From NCBI RefSeq assembly GCF_011326755.1, contig NZ_JAAOIE010000012.1, positions 1 through 61,555 on the forward strand: a stretch of DNA of 61,555 nt. The letters run 5' to 3'. Shown here piece after piece: positions 36,170 through 45,340 of this stretch. Every line of letters starts with the position of its first letter. Positions within the stretch are counted from its first letter, which is position 1. This stretch comes from Cochlodiniinecator piscidefendens (lineage in GTDB: Bacteria > Pseudomonadota > Alphaproteobacteria > Rhodobacterales > Rhodobacteraceae). The position numbers and the translations under genes are program-made. Below the pieces are notes generated by a model, which made no database searches, had not been told where the DNA came from, and saw only the letters and a list, made by a program, of their open reading frames with translations.

Positions 36170-36664
36170 CTAGTATGGATTCGGCAGACCGAGTTGCGCA
36201 AGTATCTCGACCTCTAAACCCTCCATTAGGGCTGCATCTTCATCGTAAATGTGATCATAACCCAACAAATGCAATACTCCGTGAACAATCAAATGCGTCA
36301 CATGGGCATCAAATGGCTTATTTTCGGCGTCAGCTTCGCGTTTGCACGTATCAAAAGAGATCGCGATATCACCAAGTTCCTCAGCCATACCTGTGGGATC
36401 GGGGACCGGCAGCTCTGGTATACCCCCGGCAAAATCCACCCCTCGTTCTTCCGAAGGCCATGACAATACATTCGTCGGCGTCGGTTTTTCCCGAAATTCT
36501 GTGTTCAATTCCGCAATACGCGCATCATCACATCCCATGATACAAATTTCGAACGCTGCGATGTCGATTGACAACCGGTTCAACACGGCGCCTGCTGCGG
36601 GTTCTGACACTGCCTCAAGCACGTCAGCCCAGCGTTCATCTTCAATCACCACATCTGTTAGCAT
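36170..36664 (-). CDS. ybeY: Endoribonuclease/rRNA maturation factor YbeY
   Basis: A 164-residue zinc endoribonuclease acting in 16S rRNA 3'-end processing. The three zinc histidines are visible in HLIVHGVLHLLGYDHIYDEDA (HxxxHxxxxxH pattern). NVLSWP near residue 70 and GDIAISFDTC precede it. It lies 28 bp from phoH and is followed by corC and lnt, the conserved order. Confidence 0.96.
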   Translation of the reverse strand: MLTDVVIEDERWADVLEAVSEPAAGAVLNRLSIDIAAFEICIMGCDDARIAELNTEFREKPTPTNVLSWPSEERGVDFAGGIPELPVPDPTGMAEELGDIAISFDTCKREADAENKPFDAHVTHLIVHGVLHLLGYDHIYDEDAALMEGLEVEILAQLGLPNPY

Positions 36665-36692
36665 TCAATTCAACCTGATTAAGACGCCCCGC

Positions 36693-37709
36693 TTAATGCG
36701 GATCGTCCTTCTCATAGGCGTTGATGATCTTGGCAACAAGCGGATGACGCACTACGTCCTTAGAGGTAAAGTAATTGAACGCGATACTATCAATATTCTT
36801 CAAAAGACGCTCTGCATCGCGCAGACCACTGGGCACGCCACGTGGTAAATCGATCTGGGTGCGATCACCCGTAATCACCATACGTGATCCTTCTCCCAAT
36901 CGGGTCAGGAACATCTTCATCTGCATAGCAGTGGCATTTTGCGCCTCATCCAAGACAACAAATGCGTTCGCCAATGTACGCCCACGCATGAATGCCAGCG
37001 GCGCAATTTCAATCTTTTTATCTTCGATCAGCTTCGCCAGTTGCTTGCCCGGCAGAAAATCACCCAATGCATCATAAAGTGGCTGCATGAACGGATCGAC
37101 TTTATCCTTCATATCACCTGGAAGAAAACCCAACCGTTCACCGGCCTCAACTGCGGGGCGGGACAGGATTATCTTATCAACATCCCCGTTCAGGAACATG
37201 TTTACACCAACAGCAACCGCCAGATAGGTTTTCCCAGTGCCTGCCGGGCCGATCCCAAAACCCAGCTCATTCTGAAACAGCGATTGAACATAGGCTTTTT
37301 GCGCCTCTGTGCGTGGCTCAATGGTCTTTTTACGTGTCTTGATTTCAACGCCGCCAGCTTTGAACATCTCTAGCTGATCGCCGTCACGTGTACCCGTATT
37401 GACCTCAGCGCCGCCCATACGAATTTCAGCATCGATATCGCCGGGCTCAACACCCTTACCCGCCTCAAGACGTACGTAAAGCGCATTGAGGACTCGCTCT
37501 GCTTTTTCCTGCGCTTCATCTTCGCCCATCAAAGATAAAACATTGCCCCGTCGCACAATCTGTAACGACAACGCCTGTTCTATCTGTGCAAGATTTTGAT
37601 CATAAGGGCCGCATAAATCGATCAACAACCGATTATCGGGAAATTCTACCAATGTTTCACGTCCAAGCGGTTGGTTAGACGTTGGGTGTGCCAGCTCGCT
37701 AATAGCCAA
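36693..37709 (-). CDS. phoH: PhoH-like ATPase
   Basis: A 338-residue cytosolic ATPase of the PhoH family. The Walker A motif is GIGPAGTGKTYLAVAVGV (about residue 155) and Walker B is AFVVLDEAQNATAMQMK. An N-terminal KH-like region (LSLQIVRRGNVLSLMGED) is typical of PhoL. The protein is thought to act in RNA metabolism together with YbeY, whose gene follows. Confidence 0.95.
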   Translation of the reverse strand: MAISELAHPTSNQPLGRETLVEFPDNRLLIDLCGPYDQNLAQIEQALSLQIVRRGNVLSLMGEDEAQEKAERVLNALYVRLEAGKGVEPGDIDAEIRMGGAEVNTGTRDGDQLEMFKAGGVEIKTRKKTIEPRTEAQKAYVQSLFQNELGFGIGPAGTGKTYLAVAVGVNMFLNGDVDKIILSRPAVEAGERLGFLPGDMKDKVDPFMQPLYDALGDFLPGKQLAKLIEDKKIEIAPLAFMRGRTLANAFVVLDEAQNATAMQMKMFLTRLGEGSRMVITGDRTQIDLPRGVPSGLRDAERLLKNIDSIAFNYFTSKDVVRHPLVAKIINAYEKDDPH

Positions 37710-37810
37710 ATAGGCCTCCTTTGGAATGCGCCTACCCCAATCGTGCCAACTCCACGCAAGAAGGGCAAGTGATGTTTCAGTGAAACAATTGTGATTTTGA
37801 CTATAATGCG

Positions 37811-38104
37811 TCAGTCCCTATTCAAATGCGCAAAAATTTTCGCATTTGGGCAAAACGATGGGGGAGCACAATTTTCGTCAACTGGGCTCGCTAGAAACGT
37901 ACGACACTCCGCTTCGGACCCACATGCGGCACAGTGATCGAGCATCCGTATCAATGTTTCGCGCCCCAATAGCGCCTTGCGCGTCGCTTTCTGCAAATCG
38001 ACTTTGGTGGCGACCGCCATTTGCTCCAGTAGACCAGTATAACCTGGCGGTGCAGCAACTTCGAACGTATTTAAGACTCCGTATAGGCCTGGCATATTGT
38101 CCAC
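37811..38104 (-). CDS. DUF6455 family protein
   Basis: A 97-residue small protein with several cysteines (CAACGSEAECRTFL and ENCAPPSFCPNA) that I place in the DUF6455 family. This family is largely confined to Rhodobacteraceae and has no known function; the spacing of cysteines could support metal binding. It lies between phoH and the lipoprotein gene, outside the conserved miaB-phoH block of relatives. Confidence 0.75.
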   Translation of the reverse strand: MDNMPGLYGVLNTFEVAAPPGYTGLLEQMAVATKVDLQKATRKALLGRETLIRMLDHCAACGSEAECRTFLASPVDENCAPPSFCPNAKIFAHLNRD

Positions 38105-38155
38105 CTTTGGTGGTTAGATCACCTTTAGAATATGCAGAATTAATTAATCTCTCAT

Positions 38156-38187
38156 AAAAAAAGGCTGCGCAAATTGCGCAGCCTTTA
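38156..38187 (-). terminator. Intrinsic terminator of the OmpA/lipoprotein operon
   Basis: On the minus strand AAAGGCTGCGC and GCGCAGCCTTT form a stem over AATTT followed by further T residues. It begins about 20 bp after the stop of the lipoprotein gene. Confidence 0.9.
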
Positions 38188-38206
38188 AGCCGAAAGATCT
38201 AATGTC

Positions 38207-38488
38207 TTAGATTGGGTCCCAACCGCGGTTCAGCCCAACAGCCGTTTCCGGTGGTGCAACACCTGAACAAACAGGGCGGCCATACCGATCAAGGCGGGTT
38301 GTTAGATACCCTTCGACGCCATCATCAATGATCCAGTGATCACAACCACGAGGGTCAATCCAGATACCAGCCTCTAGCGTGCTGAGGTGGTGAGAATCGA
38401 TCGCACGGTCAACGGTCAAATCCTGTTTGTCACAGGCGCTAATCCCAGCGGCAAGGGCCAGAAAAAGAATAGGTTTCGTGAAAGTCAT
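38207..38488 (-). CDS. Small lipoprotein sharing a domain with the upstream OmpA protein
   Basis: A 93-residue predicted lipoprotein. The ATG at 38488 follows AAGGGGAG at proper spacing. The signal ends in a lipobox, AAGISAC, with lipidated cysteine near residue 19. The mature part contains WIDPRGCDHWIIDDGVEG and RYGRPVC, which repeats almost exactly a segment in the OmpA-family gene just upstream. The remainder is short and uncharacterised. The two genes are 14 bp apart and form an operon, so the products may act together at the outer membrane. Confidence 0.78.
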   Translation of the reverse strand: MTFTKPILFLALAAGISACDKQDLTVDRAIDSHHLSTLEAGIWIDPRGCDHWIIDDGVEGYLTTRLDRYGRPVCSGVAPPETAVGLNRGWDPI

Positions 38489-38502
38489 AATCGTCACTCC
38501 CC

Positions 38503-39081
38503 TTAGCGTACGCAAATAATTTCGACGCGGCGGTTTTGTTGCATACCTGCAGCGGTTCCATTGGTTGCGCGCGGCTGGCGTTCCCCATATCCACGAACAT
38601 CGGCGATGCGCGCCCCCGCGGATTGTGCCACCTGTGCTACAGCATTGGCACGGTTCTGCGAAAGACGCATATTATATTCATCTGATGCGCGGCTATCAGT
38701 GTGACCGATCACGATATAAGATGTTGCACCGGCCTGCTGAAAGAACTGCACCAAACGTTGGCGAGCGTTCGCGTTGATATTGTAGCGATCCGTTGCAAAC
38801 AGCTGGTCAGAATTCATAACCGCACAGGTTTCGATTTGGCGGCAAACAGGCGTCCCGTCGCGGTTTAGGTTGTTATCCATAAACCCTTCGACACCGTCAT
38901 CCATGACCCAGTGTTCGCATCCATCTGGATCGACCCAGATCGTTGCATTGTAGCGCGTCCCAGTTACGGTCCGTTGCTGCGCAGCTGACTCCGTTGCTGA
39001 AACCACTGTAAATGTTGAAGCAAGCGCAAGCGCCAATGCGCAAGTCCCGTTCATACATGTGTGAATTGCTTTGAAAATCAT
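38503..39081 (-). CDS. OmpA family peptidoglycan-associated protein with N-terminal short domain
   Basis: A 192-residue exported protein. A signal peptide (to SAAQQ) is followed by WVDPDGCEHWVMDDGVEG and DGTPVC, the segment shared with the downstream lipoprotein. The C-terminal OmpA domain binds peptidoglycan: VIGHTDSRASDEYNMRLSQNRANAV with the conserved aspartate and arginine, then GYGERQP and NRRVEI. The ATG at 39081 is preceded by GGGGAGC; the GTG nine bases upstream is less likely. It is followed by the lipoprotein gene. Confidence 0.87.
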   Translation of the reverse strand: MIFKAIHTCMNGTCALALALASTFTVVSATESAAQQRTVTGTRYNATIWVDPDGCEHWVMDDGVEGFMDNNLNRDGTPVCRQIETCAVMNSDQLFATDRYNINANARQRLVQFFQQAGATSYIVIGHTDSRASDEYNMRLSQNRANAVAQVAQSAGARIADVRGYGERQPRATNGTAAGMQQNRRVEIICVR

Positions 39082-39284
39082 GCTCCCCACAGCTCCCGTC
39101 GTTAACTATTATTTACTTGAGCGCACTTGAATACGTCGCGCCAAGCACACCATTATTACAGCAGTGTAGCAAGTTTTGGTGGGAAAGGAAGCATATTTCC
39201 CTAGATATTGTGCCCACCAAGGAAACACTAAAGGCATTTTCAAATTACTGTTGATCAAAGCCCACAACCTACGCGCAAGCACAG

Positions 39285-40610
39285 TTAACCTTCAGTCAAC
39301 ACACCCCCGAGCGAATTTTTCTCGCTATGAGTGATTCTTACCTTGCGAATGTCGCCCCGCACCACATTCTCAACAGGGGCGTGAACAGCATGAAGATACT
39401 CAGATTTCCCAATCATCTGGCCCTGAATACGTCCTGTTTTCTCAAACAACACGCTGACTTCACGGCCAACCATCGAATTTTGGATTTCGTATTGCTGCTC
39501 GCTTAGCAATCCTTGCAAACGCTGGAGCCGCTCATTCGCAACGCCAGGATCAACCAATGCGCGCTCAGCGGCGGGTGTCCCAGGACGGGTTGAATATTTA
39601 AACGAATAGGCTTGCCCGTAGCGCACTTCGCGCACCAGATCCATGGTCGCCTCAAAATCGGCGTCGCTCTCTTCAGGGAAACCAACAATGAAATCACCAG
39701 ATAACAGCAAATCAGGGCGTGCTGCGCGGATGCGCTCAATCACACGGATATAGCTTTCGGCGGTGTGGCTCCGGTTCATTCGCTTCAGGATATGATCCGA
39801 CCCAGACTGTACCGGCAAGTGTAAATACGGCATGAGCTTATCACAAGTCCTATGCGCTTCGATCAGATCGTCTTGCATGTCATTGGGGTGCGACGTGGTG
39901 AAGCGAATACGCTCTAACCCATCCACATCATTCAAGGCCCAGATCAACTGCGCCAAGGTCCAGTCGCCGTTTGGCCCAGCGCCGTGATATGCATTCACGT
40001 TTTGACCCAGCAACGTAATTTCACGCACGCCGCGCTCAACCAAATCACGCGCTTCGGTCAAAATACGATCAACGGGGCGGCTCACTTCAGCGCCGCGCGT
40101 ATAGGGCACCACGCAGAACGCACAGAATTTATCGCAGCCTTCCTGTACCGTCAGAAACGCCGTTGGGCCGCGTTGGGCTTTGGGGCGTGATTTCAGCGCT
40201 TCGAATTTATCCTCTTCGGGAAAATCCGTATCCAGTGCCTTTTCGCCTTTGTCCACTTTGGCCATCAAATCCGGTAAACGATGATAGGTCTGCGGACCAA
40301 CCACCAAATCAACCATCGGCTGACGATGCATAATTTCCGCACCTTCCGCCTGCGCAACGCAACCGGCAACACCGATTTTCAGATCAGGGTTTGCCTCTTT
40401 GAAACCGCGATACCGGCCAAGCTCGGAATAAATCTTTTCCGCAGCTTTTTCGCGAATATGGCATGTATTTAGCAGGATCATATCCGCATCATCCGGCTTG
40501 TCCGTTTGCACGTAGCCCTCACCGCCCATAGCCTCGGCCATACGCTCACTGTCGTATACGTTCATCTGGCACCCGTAGGTTTTGATGAAAAGTTTTTTTG
40601 CCTCGGCCAT
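39285..40610 (-). CDS. miaB: tRNA-2-methylthio-N6-dimethylallyladenosine synthase
   Basis: Radical-SAM methylthiotransferase modifying A37 of tRNAs; 441 residues. The N-terminal UPF0004 domain shows [13 protein letters not shown] and NTCHIREKA; the radical-SAM cluster is [16 protein letters not shown]; a C-terminal TRAM domain follows from about [14 protein letters not shown]. It is the first gene of the miaB-phoH-ybeY-corC-lnt block, here interrupted by the small envelope genes. Confidence 0.97.
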   Translation of the reverse strand: MAEAKKLFIKTYGCQMNVYDSERMAEAMGGEGYVQTDKPDDADMILLNTCHIREKAAEKIYSELGRYRGFKEANPDLKIGVAGCVAQAEGAEIMHRQPMVDLVVGPQTYHRLPDLMAKVDKGEKALDTDFPEEDKFEALKSRPKAQRGPTAFLTVQEGCDKFCAFCVVPYTRGAEVSRPVDRILTEARDLVERGVREITLLGQNVNAYHGAGPNGDWTLAQLIWALNDVDGLERIRFTTSHPNDMQDDLIEAHRTCDKLMPYLHLPVQSGSDHILKRMNRSHTAESYIRVIERIRAARPDLLLSGDFIVGFPEESDADFEATMDLVREVRYGQAYSFKYSTRPGTPAAERALVDPGVANERLQRLQGLLSEQQYEIQNSMVGREVSVLFEKTGRIQGQMIGKSEYLHAVHAPVENVVRGDIRKVRITHSEKNSLGGVLTEG

Positions 40611-40738
40611 GGAATTTACCCTTAGATCTGTTCAGCGCGCCTTTTAACCCGTTATTGCCTGCCCTGCAACGCTTGCAATGCACCCAGAATTAACCGAATT
40701 ATGAAACAGTGAACATCACCGACCTGAATGGCGTAAAT

Positions 40739-41608
40739 ATGAAATACAGTGATCTGAATACATTCCTGTCCTCTGGGGTCAAATCCCTGAAAAAAGGCCC
40801 CTATGCCTTTATCTTGGTTGAGGATCTGTCGGAGGTCGACACGACAATTCGTCATCATTTACAAGCAGGCTTTGCTGAAGTGTTGGTTTTTGGCCCCAAT
40901 GAAATCGATCTGCCACCCGTCCTCAATGAACGTGTGCATCACATCATTTTTGACATGAATGAGGACCAAGCCACCGAAACCGTCATCAATGCGATGATTG
41001 AGGCAAAGCCGGGTGAATGGATGTATTACTGCTATAACGCAGAATATCTCTTCTATCCATTTAGTGATGCCCGCACCGTTGGTGAGATGCTGACCTTCCA
41101 AAACGAAGAGCGCCGCGATTCGATCCTGACCTACGTCATTGACCTGTATGCCAAGGATTTGGACACAACCCCGATGGCCGTGTCTTTAGAAACCGCGCAT
41201 CTCGATAAAACCGGCTATTATGCATTGGCGCGCAACGATGCCGCCAATCACAACTACCCGAAAGAACGCCAACTTGATTTCTTCGGCGGACTGAAATGGC
41301 GGTTTGAGGAACACATACCTTATAAAAAACGCAAAATCGACCGCATCTCTTTGTTCCGTTCGAAGCCGGGCCTGGAGCTGCGCGATGATCACACCTTTAA
41401 TGACGAAGAGTACAACACCTACGCCTGCCCGTGGCACAACAACGTCACTGCCGCGATTTGCTCCTTCCGCACAGCCAAAGCGCTAAAGATCAACCCCGGC
41501 AGCCGCTTTGAAATCAACAGCTTTGCGTGGCACAACTCCGTGCAATTCGAATGGCATTCCCAACAGCTGCTGGACCTCGGCCTGATCGAACCTGGGCAGT
41601 GGTTTTAA
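40739..41608 (+). CDS. Conserved Rhodobacteraceae protein, glycosyltransferase-like
   Basis: A 289-residue soluble protein that I recall as widespread in Rhodobacteraceae and sometimes annotated as a family 2 glycosyltransferase. Segments CYNAEYLFYPFSDARTVGEML, SLETAHLDKTGYYAL, KERQLDFFGGLKWRFEEH and TYACPWHNNVTAAICSFRTAKA stand out as conserved blocks. No DxD-type catalytic motif of a classical glycosyltransferase is obvious. The ATG at 40739 gives the start MKYSDLN; a GTG 30 nt upstream is the alternative, and neither has a good ribosome binding site. It is divergent from miaB. Confidence 0.75.
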   Translation: MKYSDLNTFLSSGVKSLKKGPYAFILVEDLSEVDTTIRHHLQAGFAEVLVFGPNEIDLPPVLNERVHHIIFDMNEDQATETVINAMIEAKPGEWMYYCYNAEYLFYPFSDARTVGEMLTFQNEERRDSILTYVIDLYAKDLDTTPMAVSLETAHLDKTGYYALARNDAANHNYPKERQLDFFGGLKWRFEEHIPYKKRKIDRISLFRSKPGLELRDDHTFNDEEYNTYACPWHNNVTAAICSFRTAKALKINPGSRFEINSFAWHNSVQFEWHSQQLLDLGLIEPGQWF

Positions 41609-41658
41609 TCCAATTCAGCGCAATATGCAGGCACCATAAACATAAAGTATCTAGACCA

Positions 41659-42093
41659 TCAGAGGTTACCAGTTCCACACAGCCATCCTATCATCATGTC
41701 ATACTTGCGTATCGGCCGCGACCGTTCATGACGGTTTTCATAATAGCCATCTACTATTTGAAAATGGTCCTCGCCCAGATCAATGAACATTGCCCTAGAC
41801 GCAGAAGCTCGCAAGAAACCTTGCACTTGAGCAAGTCGAATACGGTTTTCAGGCCGCGTAACATCTCGACGGTAACTCGTCACTCCATCAACGTCCGCAA
41901 GAGTCGCGTGCTGTTCAAAACACTCAATGAATTCCTCATGATCACCTTGAAAAGTTAAGGCCTTTGGAAACGGGATAACTGATAAAATAGTGGTTTGAAG
42001 TGCCAAATAGAGCAAAACGAGTAAAACCAAAATAACACCTATTGATTTTGACAACCGATCAGCAAATCTCTGCCTTTTCACCCAAGGTTCCAT
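41659..42093 (-). CDS. Hypothetical single-pass membrane protein
   Basis: A 144-residue protein with one strong membrane helix near the N-terminus (SIGVILVLLVLLYLALQTTIL, about residues 17-37) and a soluble C-terminal part containing two cysteines. I do not recognise a family. It is convergent with the preceding gene, and stands alone before the FKBP gene on the other strand. Its reading frame looks coding (charged, ordered C-terminal domain), but no independent support is visible. Confidence 0.5.
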   Translation of the reverse strand: MEPWVKRQRFADRLSKSIGVILVLLVLLYLALQTTILSVIPFPKALTFQGDHEEFIECFEQHATLADVDGVTSYRRDVTRPENRIRLAQVQGFLRASASRAMFIDLGEDHFQIVDGYYENRHERSRPIRKYDMMIGWLCGTGNL

Positions 42094-42350
42094 TTAGCCA
42101 AACTTCCTAAAACACGCACAGATATAATCGAGAAATCTATATACAATCCCGACCGACCGCCAGAACCAATGCCTATTTTATTGACCCTACCCACAAAACA
42201 CAAAACCGCGACAAACATTCTAATGTTGTGCGAACCGCCAATCACCCAACACCTTTACTTTCCCCAATTGCCCCCTATCCTGCCGCCGATCCATTCTGTG
42301 CGGCCTGTCATGCCCGTGCGGTTCTTTTTCTCAAACCGATAGGTTTTTTC

Positions 42351-42779
42351 ATGACCGAAATTAAATCCGGCGATACCGTCCGCATTCACTACACTGGCAC
42401 CCTTGCTGATGGGGCGACCTTTGACAGCTCCGAAGGCCGCGATCCGCTGGAATTCACTGCGGGCTCTGGCCAGATCATCGTTGGCCTGGATAACGCGATC
42501 TACGACATGAAGGTCGGCGACAAAAAATCCGTCACGATTGCCCCGGACGAAGCCTACGGCGATGTTAACCCAGATGCACGCCAAGCCGTCCCACGCGAAC
42601 ATATCCCGGCTGACATTCCGCTTGATCTTGGCACCATGTTGCAAATGCAAACCCCCGAAGGCCACGTGATGCCTGTGACCGTCGTTGAAGTGACCGAAAC
42701 CGAAGTCACCCTCGACGCCAACCACGCGCTTGCGGGCAAAGAACTGACCTTCGATTTCGAAATCGTATCGGTCAATTGA
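42351..42779 (+). CDS. FKBP-type peptidyl-prolyl isomerase (SlyD-like)
   Basis: A 142-residue prolyl isomerase. The FKBP core begins VRIHYTGTLADGATFDSSEGRDPLEFTAGSGQIIVGLDNAI, with an inserted IF domain (PDEAYGDVNPDARQAVPREHIP) as in SlyD/FkpB, and ends LTFDFEIVSV. It lacks the metal-binding histidine-rich tail of E. coli SlyD. The ATG at 42351 removes a long N-terminal frame extension without family similarity; the ribosome binding site is weak. Confidence 0.92.
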   Translation: MTEIKSGDTVRIHYTGTLADGATFDSSEGRDPLEFTAGSGQIIVGLDNAIYDMKVGDKKSVTIAPDEAYGDVNPDARQAVPREHIPADIPLDLGTMLQMQTPEGHVMPVTVVEVTETEVTLDANHALAGKELTFDFEIVSVN

Positions 42780-42930
42780 TCTAGGTCACTGAAACTCAGA
42801 CCGCAAACCTATTTCTTTCATAAGGTTTGCGGGCAACTCAGGGGTGAAAATCGCTGCAATTCGTTGTCGCCTTCCCCACTGGTATATTTCATCAAATACC
42901 ACCCCCATTCAACTCCCCAATAGGTCTGAA

Positions 42931-43926
42931 ATGAAAGCAATCCTTTACCCAGCACGCGGCGAAGTCAGCGTCACCACGCTACCGGACCCAACAGCCGGCA
43001 ATGACGAAGTTATAGTAAAGGTCGCCGCCAGCGGCATCTGCCATACAGATTTCGAAGTCTTAAACGCCAATTATGGAACATCCGCGTTCCCTCTCGTGCC
43101 CGGGCATGAATATTCAGGGACGATTGTTGAGGTCGGTTCAGATGTCACCGGGGTTTCTATTGGCGATCGTGTCTCCATTGATCCTAATATCGAATGCGGC
43201 ACTTGTCGCGCCTGCCAACGGGGTTGGGCCCATCTCTGTGAAAAGCTTGGGGCATATGGTGTTACCCAAAACGGTGGTTTTGCCGAACTTAGCTGTGTCA
43301 AAGCCTCTGCTGTGCATCCAATCGGTGATCTCAGCTTTGCCACGGCAGCGCTGGCCGAACCGATGGGCTGTGTTCTAAATGGTGTTGAAACTGTCTTTGC
43401 GCCCAATATGGAAAACGCTCTTATTTTCGGGGCTGGACCAATGGGGCTCTTGATGGGGATTGCGTTGCAGAACCAAGGCATCTCTGACATCAGTTTTGTT
43501 GATATAGATGACTCGCGATTGGCCTTGGCCAATAGCTTTGGGTTTGGCGGGATTGCCGCAGGTTCCGCAGAATTGGCTGCAATGCATCACGGCGCCGATC
43601 TTGCTGTTGATGCCACGGGCGCCGCGCCTGTCGCTTCCCAATTGCCAAACTACATTGCAAATGGCGGCAAAGGACTGTTCTTCGGTGTTTGCTCTTCTGA
43701 GCTACGTGTTGAAATTTCACCGTTTGAAATTTTTCGCCGTCAGATAACTTTGGCTGGGTCTCATTCCCTAAACCACAATATCCCCGCGGCTCTTAAAACG
43801 ATCAAAGATTACGGGCCGGATATCGAACGCTTGGTTTCACATCAATTGCCGCTAGAGGATGTCGCGCAAATTCTGGGCACGCGCCCCCCAGAACAAAGCT
43901 TAAAAGTTCAGGCGACTTTGGATTAA
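42931..43926 (+). CDS. Zinc-dependent alcohol dehydrogenase (MDR family)
   Basis: A 331-residue medium-chain dehydrogenase. The catalytic zinc ligands are in GICHTDFEV and GHEY; the structural zinc site is CGTCRACQRGWAHLC. The nucleotide-binding loop is FGAGPMGLLMG. The pattern resembles sorbitol/threonine-type or erythritol-related polyol dehydrogenases more than simple ethanol dehydrogenases. The start at ATG 42931 (MKAILYPARGE) is supported by family alignment; the frame extends 29 codons further without homology. No linked sugar transporter is present. Confidence 0.88.
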   Translation: MKAILYPARGEVSVTTLPDPTAGNDEVIVKVAASGICHTDFEVLNANYGTSAFPLVPGHEYSGTIVEVGSDVTGVSIGDRVSIDPNIECGTCRACQRGWAHLCEKLGAYGVTQNGGFAELSCVKASAVHPIGDLSFATAALAEPMGCVLNGVETVFAPNMENALIFGAGPMGLLMGIALQNQGISDISFVDIDDSRLALANSFGFGGIAAGSAELAAMHHGADLAVDATGAAPVASQLPNYIANGGKGLFFGVCSSELRVEISPFEIFRRQITLAGSHSLNHNIPAALKTIKDYGPDIERLVSHQLPLEDVAQILGTRPPEQSLKVQATLD

Positions 43927-43936
43927 TGAAAAACAT

Positions 43937-44001
43937 TGCAGGAACTAACGTTGCGCAAATCGTATGCATAAAAACCATATAAAAGCTGCATAGTTCCTGC
44001 A
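43937..44001. terminator. Widely spaced 10-bp inverted repeat between convergent genes
   Basis: TGCAGGAACT (43937-43946) and AGTTCCTGCA (43992-44001) are exact complements with 45 nt between them, in the gap between the alcohol dehydrogenase and the glutamine amidotransferase ends. It could form a long-loop hairpin at both transcript ends. There is no adjacent T run on the plus strand. Confidence 0.35.
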
Positions 44002-44022
44002 TAGAATCCATACGCCGGTTTT

Positions 44023-44769
44023 TTACCCGTCTGGGCTGGCGTATTTTTCCACGAAATTCTTTAAAATGCGCCCCGGTTCCTGCACATCCGCCGCATGGCA
44101 CATGTCAATTAAGCGCTGTGCATCTTCTGGCGGGAAATACCCGCGATCCTTGTAAACCCCTATACGCACAGCAAAACTTTTGGCATCAGCCTCAGGGTGG
44201 AACTGCGTTGCATAGACATTTTCTTTGTAGCGGATCATTTGATAGGGGCAGCTCGGCGCACTTAACAAATGAACGCACCCCTCCGGCAGTTCTTGCAATG
44301 CCTCTTTATGTCCCACAAACGCCCCAAAAACATCCGAACACCCCGCAAGCATCGCATCCGAAATTCCTTCAGATGTCACAGAGCATTGGGTTGCACTTAC
44401 GTCTTCACCATACTGGCGTTTACTAACGTCCGCGCCTAAATGATATCCAAGGATTCCAATGCCATAGCAGCACCCCATAAACGGAAAATCAGTTTTGGTA
44501 ATTTCGGGCATCAACCGTAAAATGGCCGCTTCTATACGAGCCTCAATCGCGTTTTTTTTGGCTGGATCATCGCTCACACATCCCGGCCCGCCGCCAACAA
44601 TCACGCCTGAATAATCCGTCAGATTTAAGGCCTGCGGCAGTTCTTCGCGATCCAAACAAACACGATGCGTTTCTTCTGATTTTAAACCCGTTTTATCCAA
44701 AAAAGCCTGATACTCATCATCAGACGCTTCCGCCTCTGGACGCAATTGCAAGATTAAAAAGGGTTTCAT
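44023..44769 (-). CDS. Class I glutamine amidotransferase-like protein
   Basis: A 248-residue stand-alone amidotransferase domain similar to the GuaA/GMP synthase glutaminase family. The nucleophile cysteine is in GCCYGIGILGYHLGA and the His-Glu pair in QFHPEAD. GVIVGGGPGCVSDD provides the oxyanion strand region. The acceptor partner is unknown; such proteins can act on gamma-glutamyl compounds. The ATG at 44769 (MKPFLILQLRPEAE) is chosen by family fit over an upstream extension. The gene stands alone on the minus strand. Confidence 0.86.
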   Translation of the reverse strand: MKPFLILQLRPEAEASDDEYQAFLDKTGLKSEETHRVCLDREELPQALNLTDYSGVIVGGGPGCVSDDPAKKNAIEARIEAAILRLMPEITKTDFPFMGCCYGIGILGYHLGADVSKRQYGEDVSATQCSVTSEGISDAMLAGCSDVFGAFVGHKEALQELPEGCVHLLSAPSCPYQMIRYKENVYATQFHPEADAKSFAVRIGVYKDRGYFPPEDAQRLIDMCHAADVQEPGRILKNFVEKYASPDG

Positions 44770-44830
44770 TGTGGCTCCGGTTTTTCTGAACCGGAAAATG
44801 ACCCAAGCCCAGCGCGCCGTCAACACCAAC

Positions 44831-44856
44831 AAAAAAGGCGCGCCAAAGCGCACCTT
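44831..44856 (-). terminator. Intrinsic terminator after hsp20
   Basis: On the minus strand GGTGCGC and GCGCGCC pair (one G-T) around TTTG and are followed by six T residues, 20 bp after the hsp20 stop. Confidence 0.88.
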
Positions 44857-44878
44857 TCATTCTCACAAATGGCCGAAA

Positions 44879-45340
44879 TTATTCAGCAGCGTCAATAACC
44901 TGAGGCTTTACCTGCGGTTCAGTTTGTATCTCAATCTGCCGTGGTTTCAGCGCCTCAGGCACCTCACGCACGAGATCAATATGCAACATCCCGTCCACAT
45001 GACTGGCCCCGGATACACGCACATGATCCGCCAACTGGAAGCGACGTTCAAACGCGCGGGTCGCAATTCCACGATGCAGATAGGTCTTCGCATCTGTTTC
45101 CGGCGCCTTTTTCGCCGCAATGATCAATGCATTATTGCGCACCTCGACGGATAAATCAGCGTCAGAGAACCCTGCGACAGCAAGGGAAATCCGGTATGAA
45201 TCGTCCGCCATTTTTTCAATGTTATAAGGGGGATAGGAATTTTGCCCGCTGTCGTTTGTTAGCGCACGATCCATAAGATCTGCGATTTGGTCAAAGCCAA
45301 CAGACGCACGGTACAGAGGGGAAAGGTCAAAAGCTCGCAT
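44879..45340 (-). CDS. Hsp20/alpha-crystallin small heat-shock protein
   Basis: A 153-residue chaperone of the IbpA type. The N-terminus MRAFDLSPLYRASVGFDQI and the alpha-crystallin domain (YRISLAVAGFSDADLSVEVRNNALIIAAKK, then HRGIATRAFERRFQL) are clear; the last part contains DGMLHIDLVREVPEALKPRQIEI, with the I-x-I anchor replaced by QIEIQ. AGGAGG precedes the ATG at 45340 at good spacing. An upstream heat-shock promoter and leader are described separately. Confidence 0.93.
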   Translation of the reverse strand: MRAFDLSPLYRASVGFDQIADLMDRALTNDSGQNSYPPYNIEKMADDSYRISLAVAGFSDADLSVEVRNNALIIAAKKAPETDAKTYLHRGIATRAFERRFQLADHVRVSGASHVDGMLHIDLVREVPEALKPRQIEIQTEPQVKPQVIDAAE

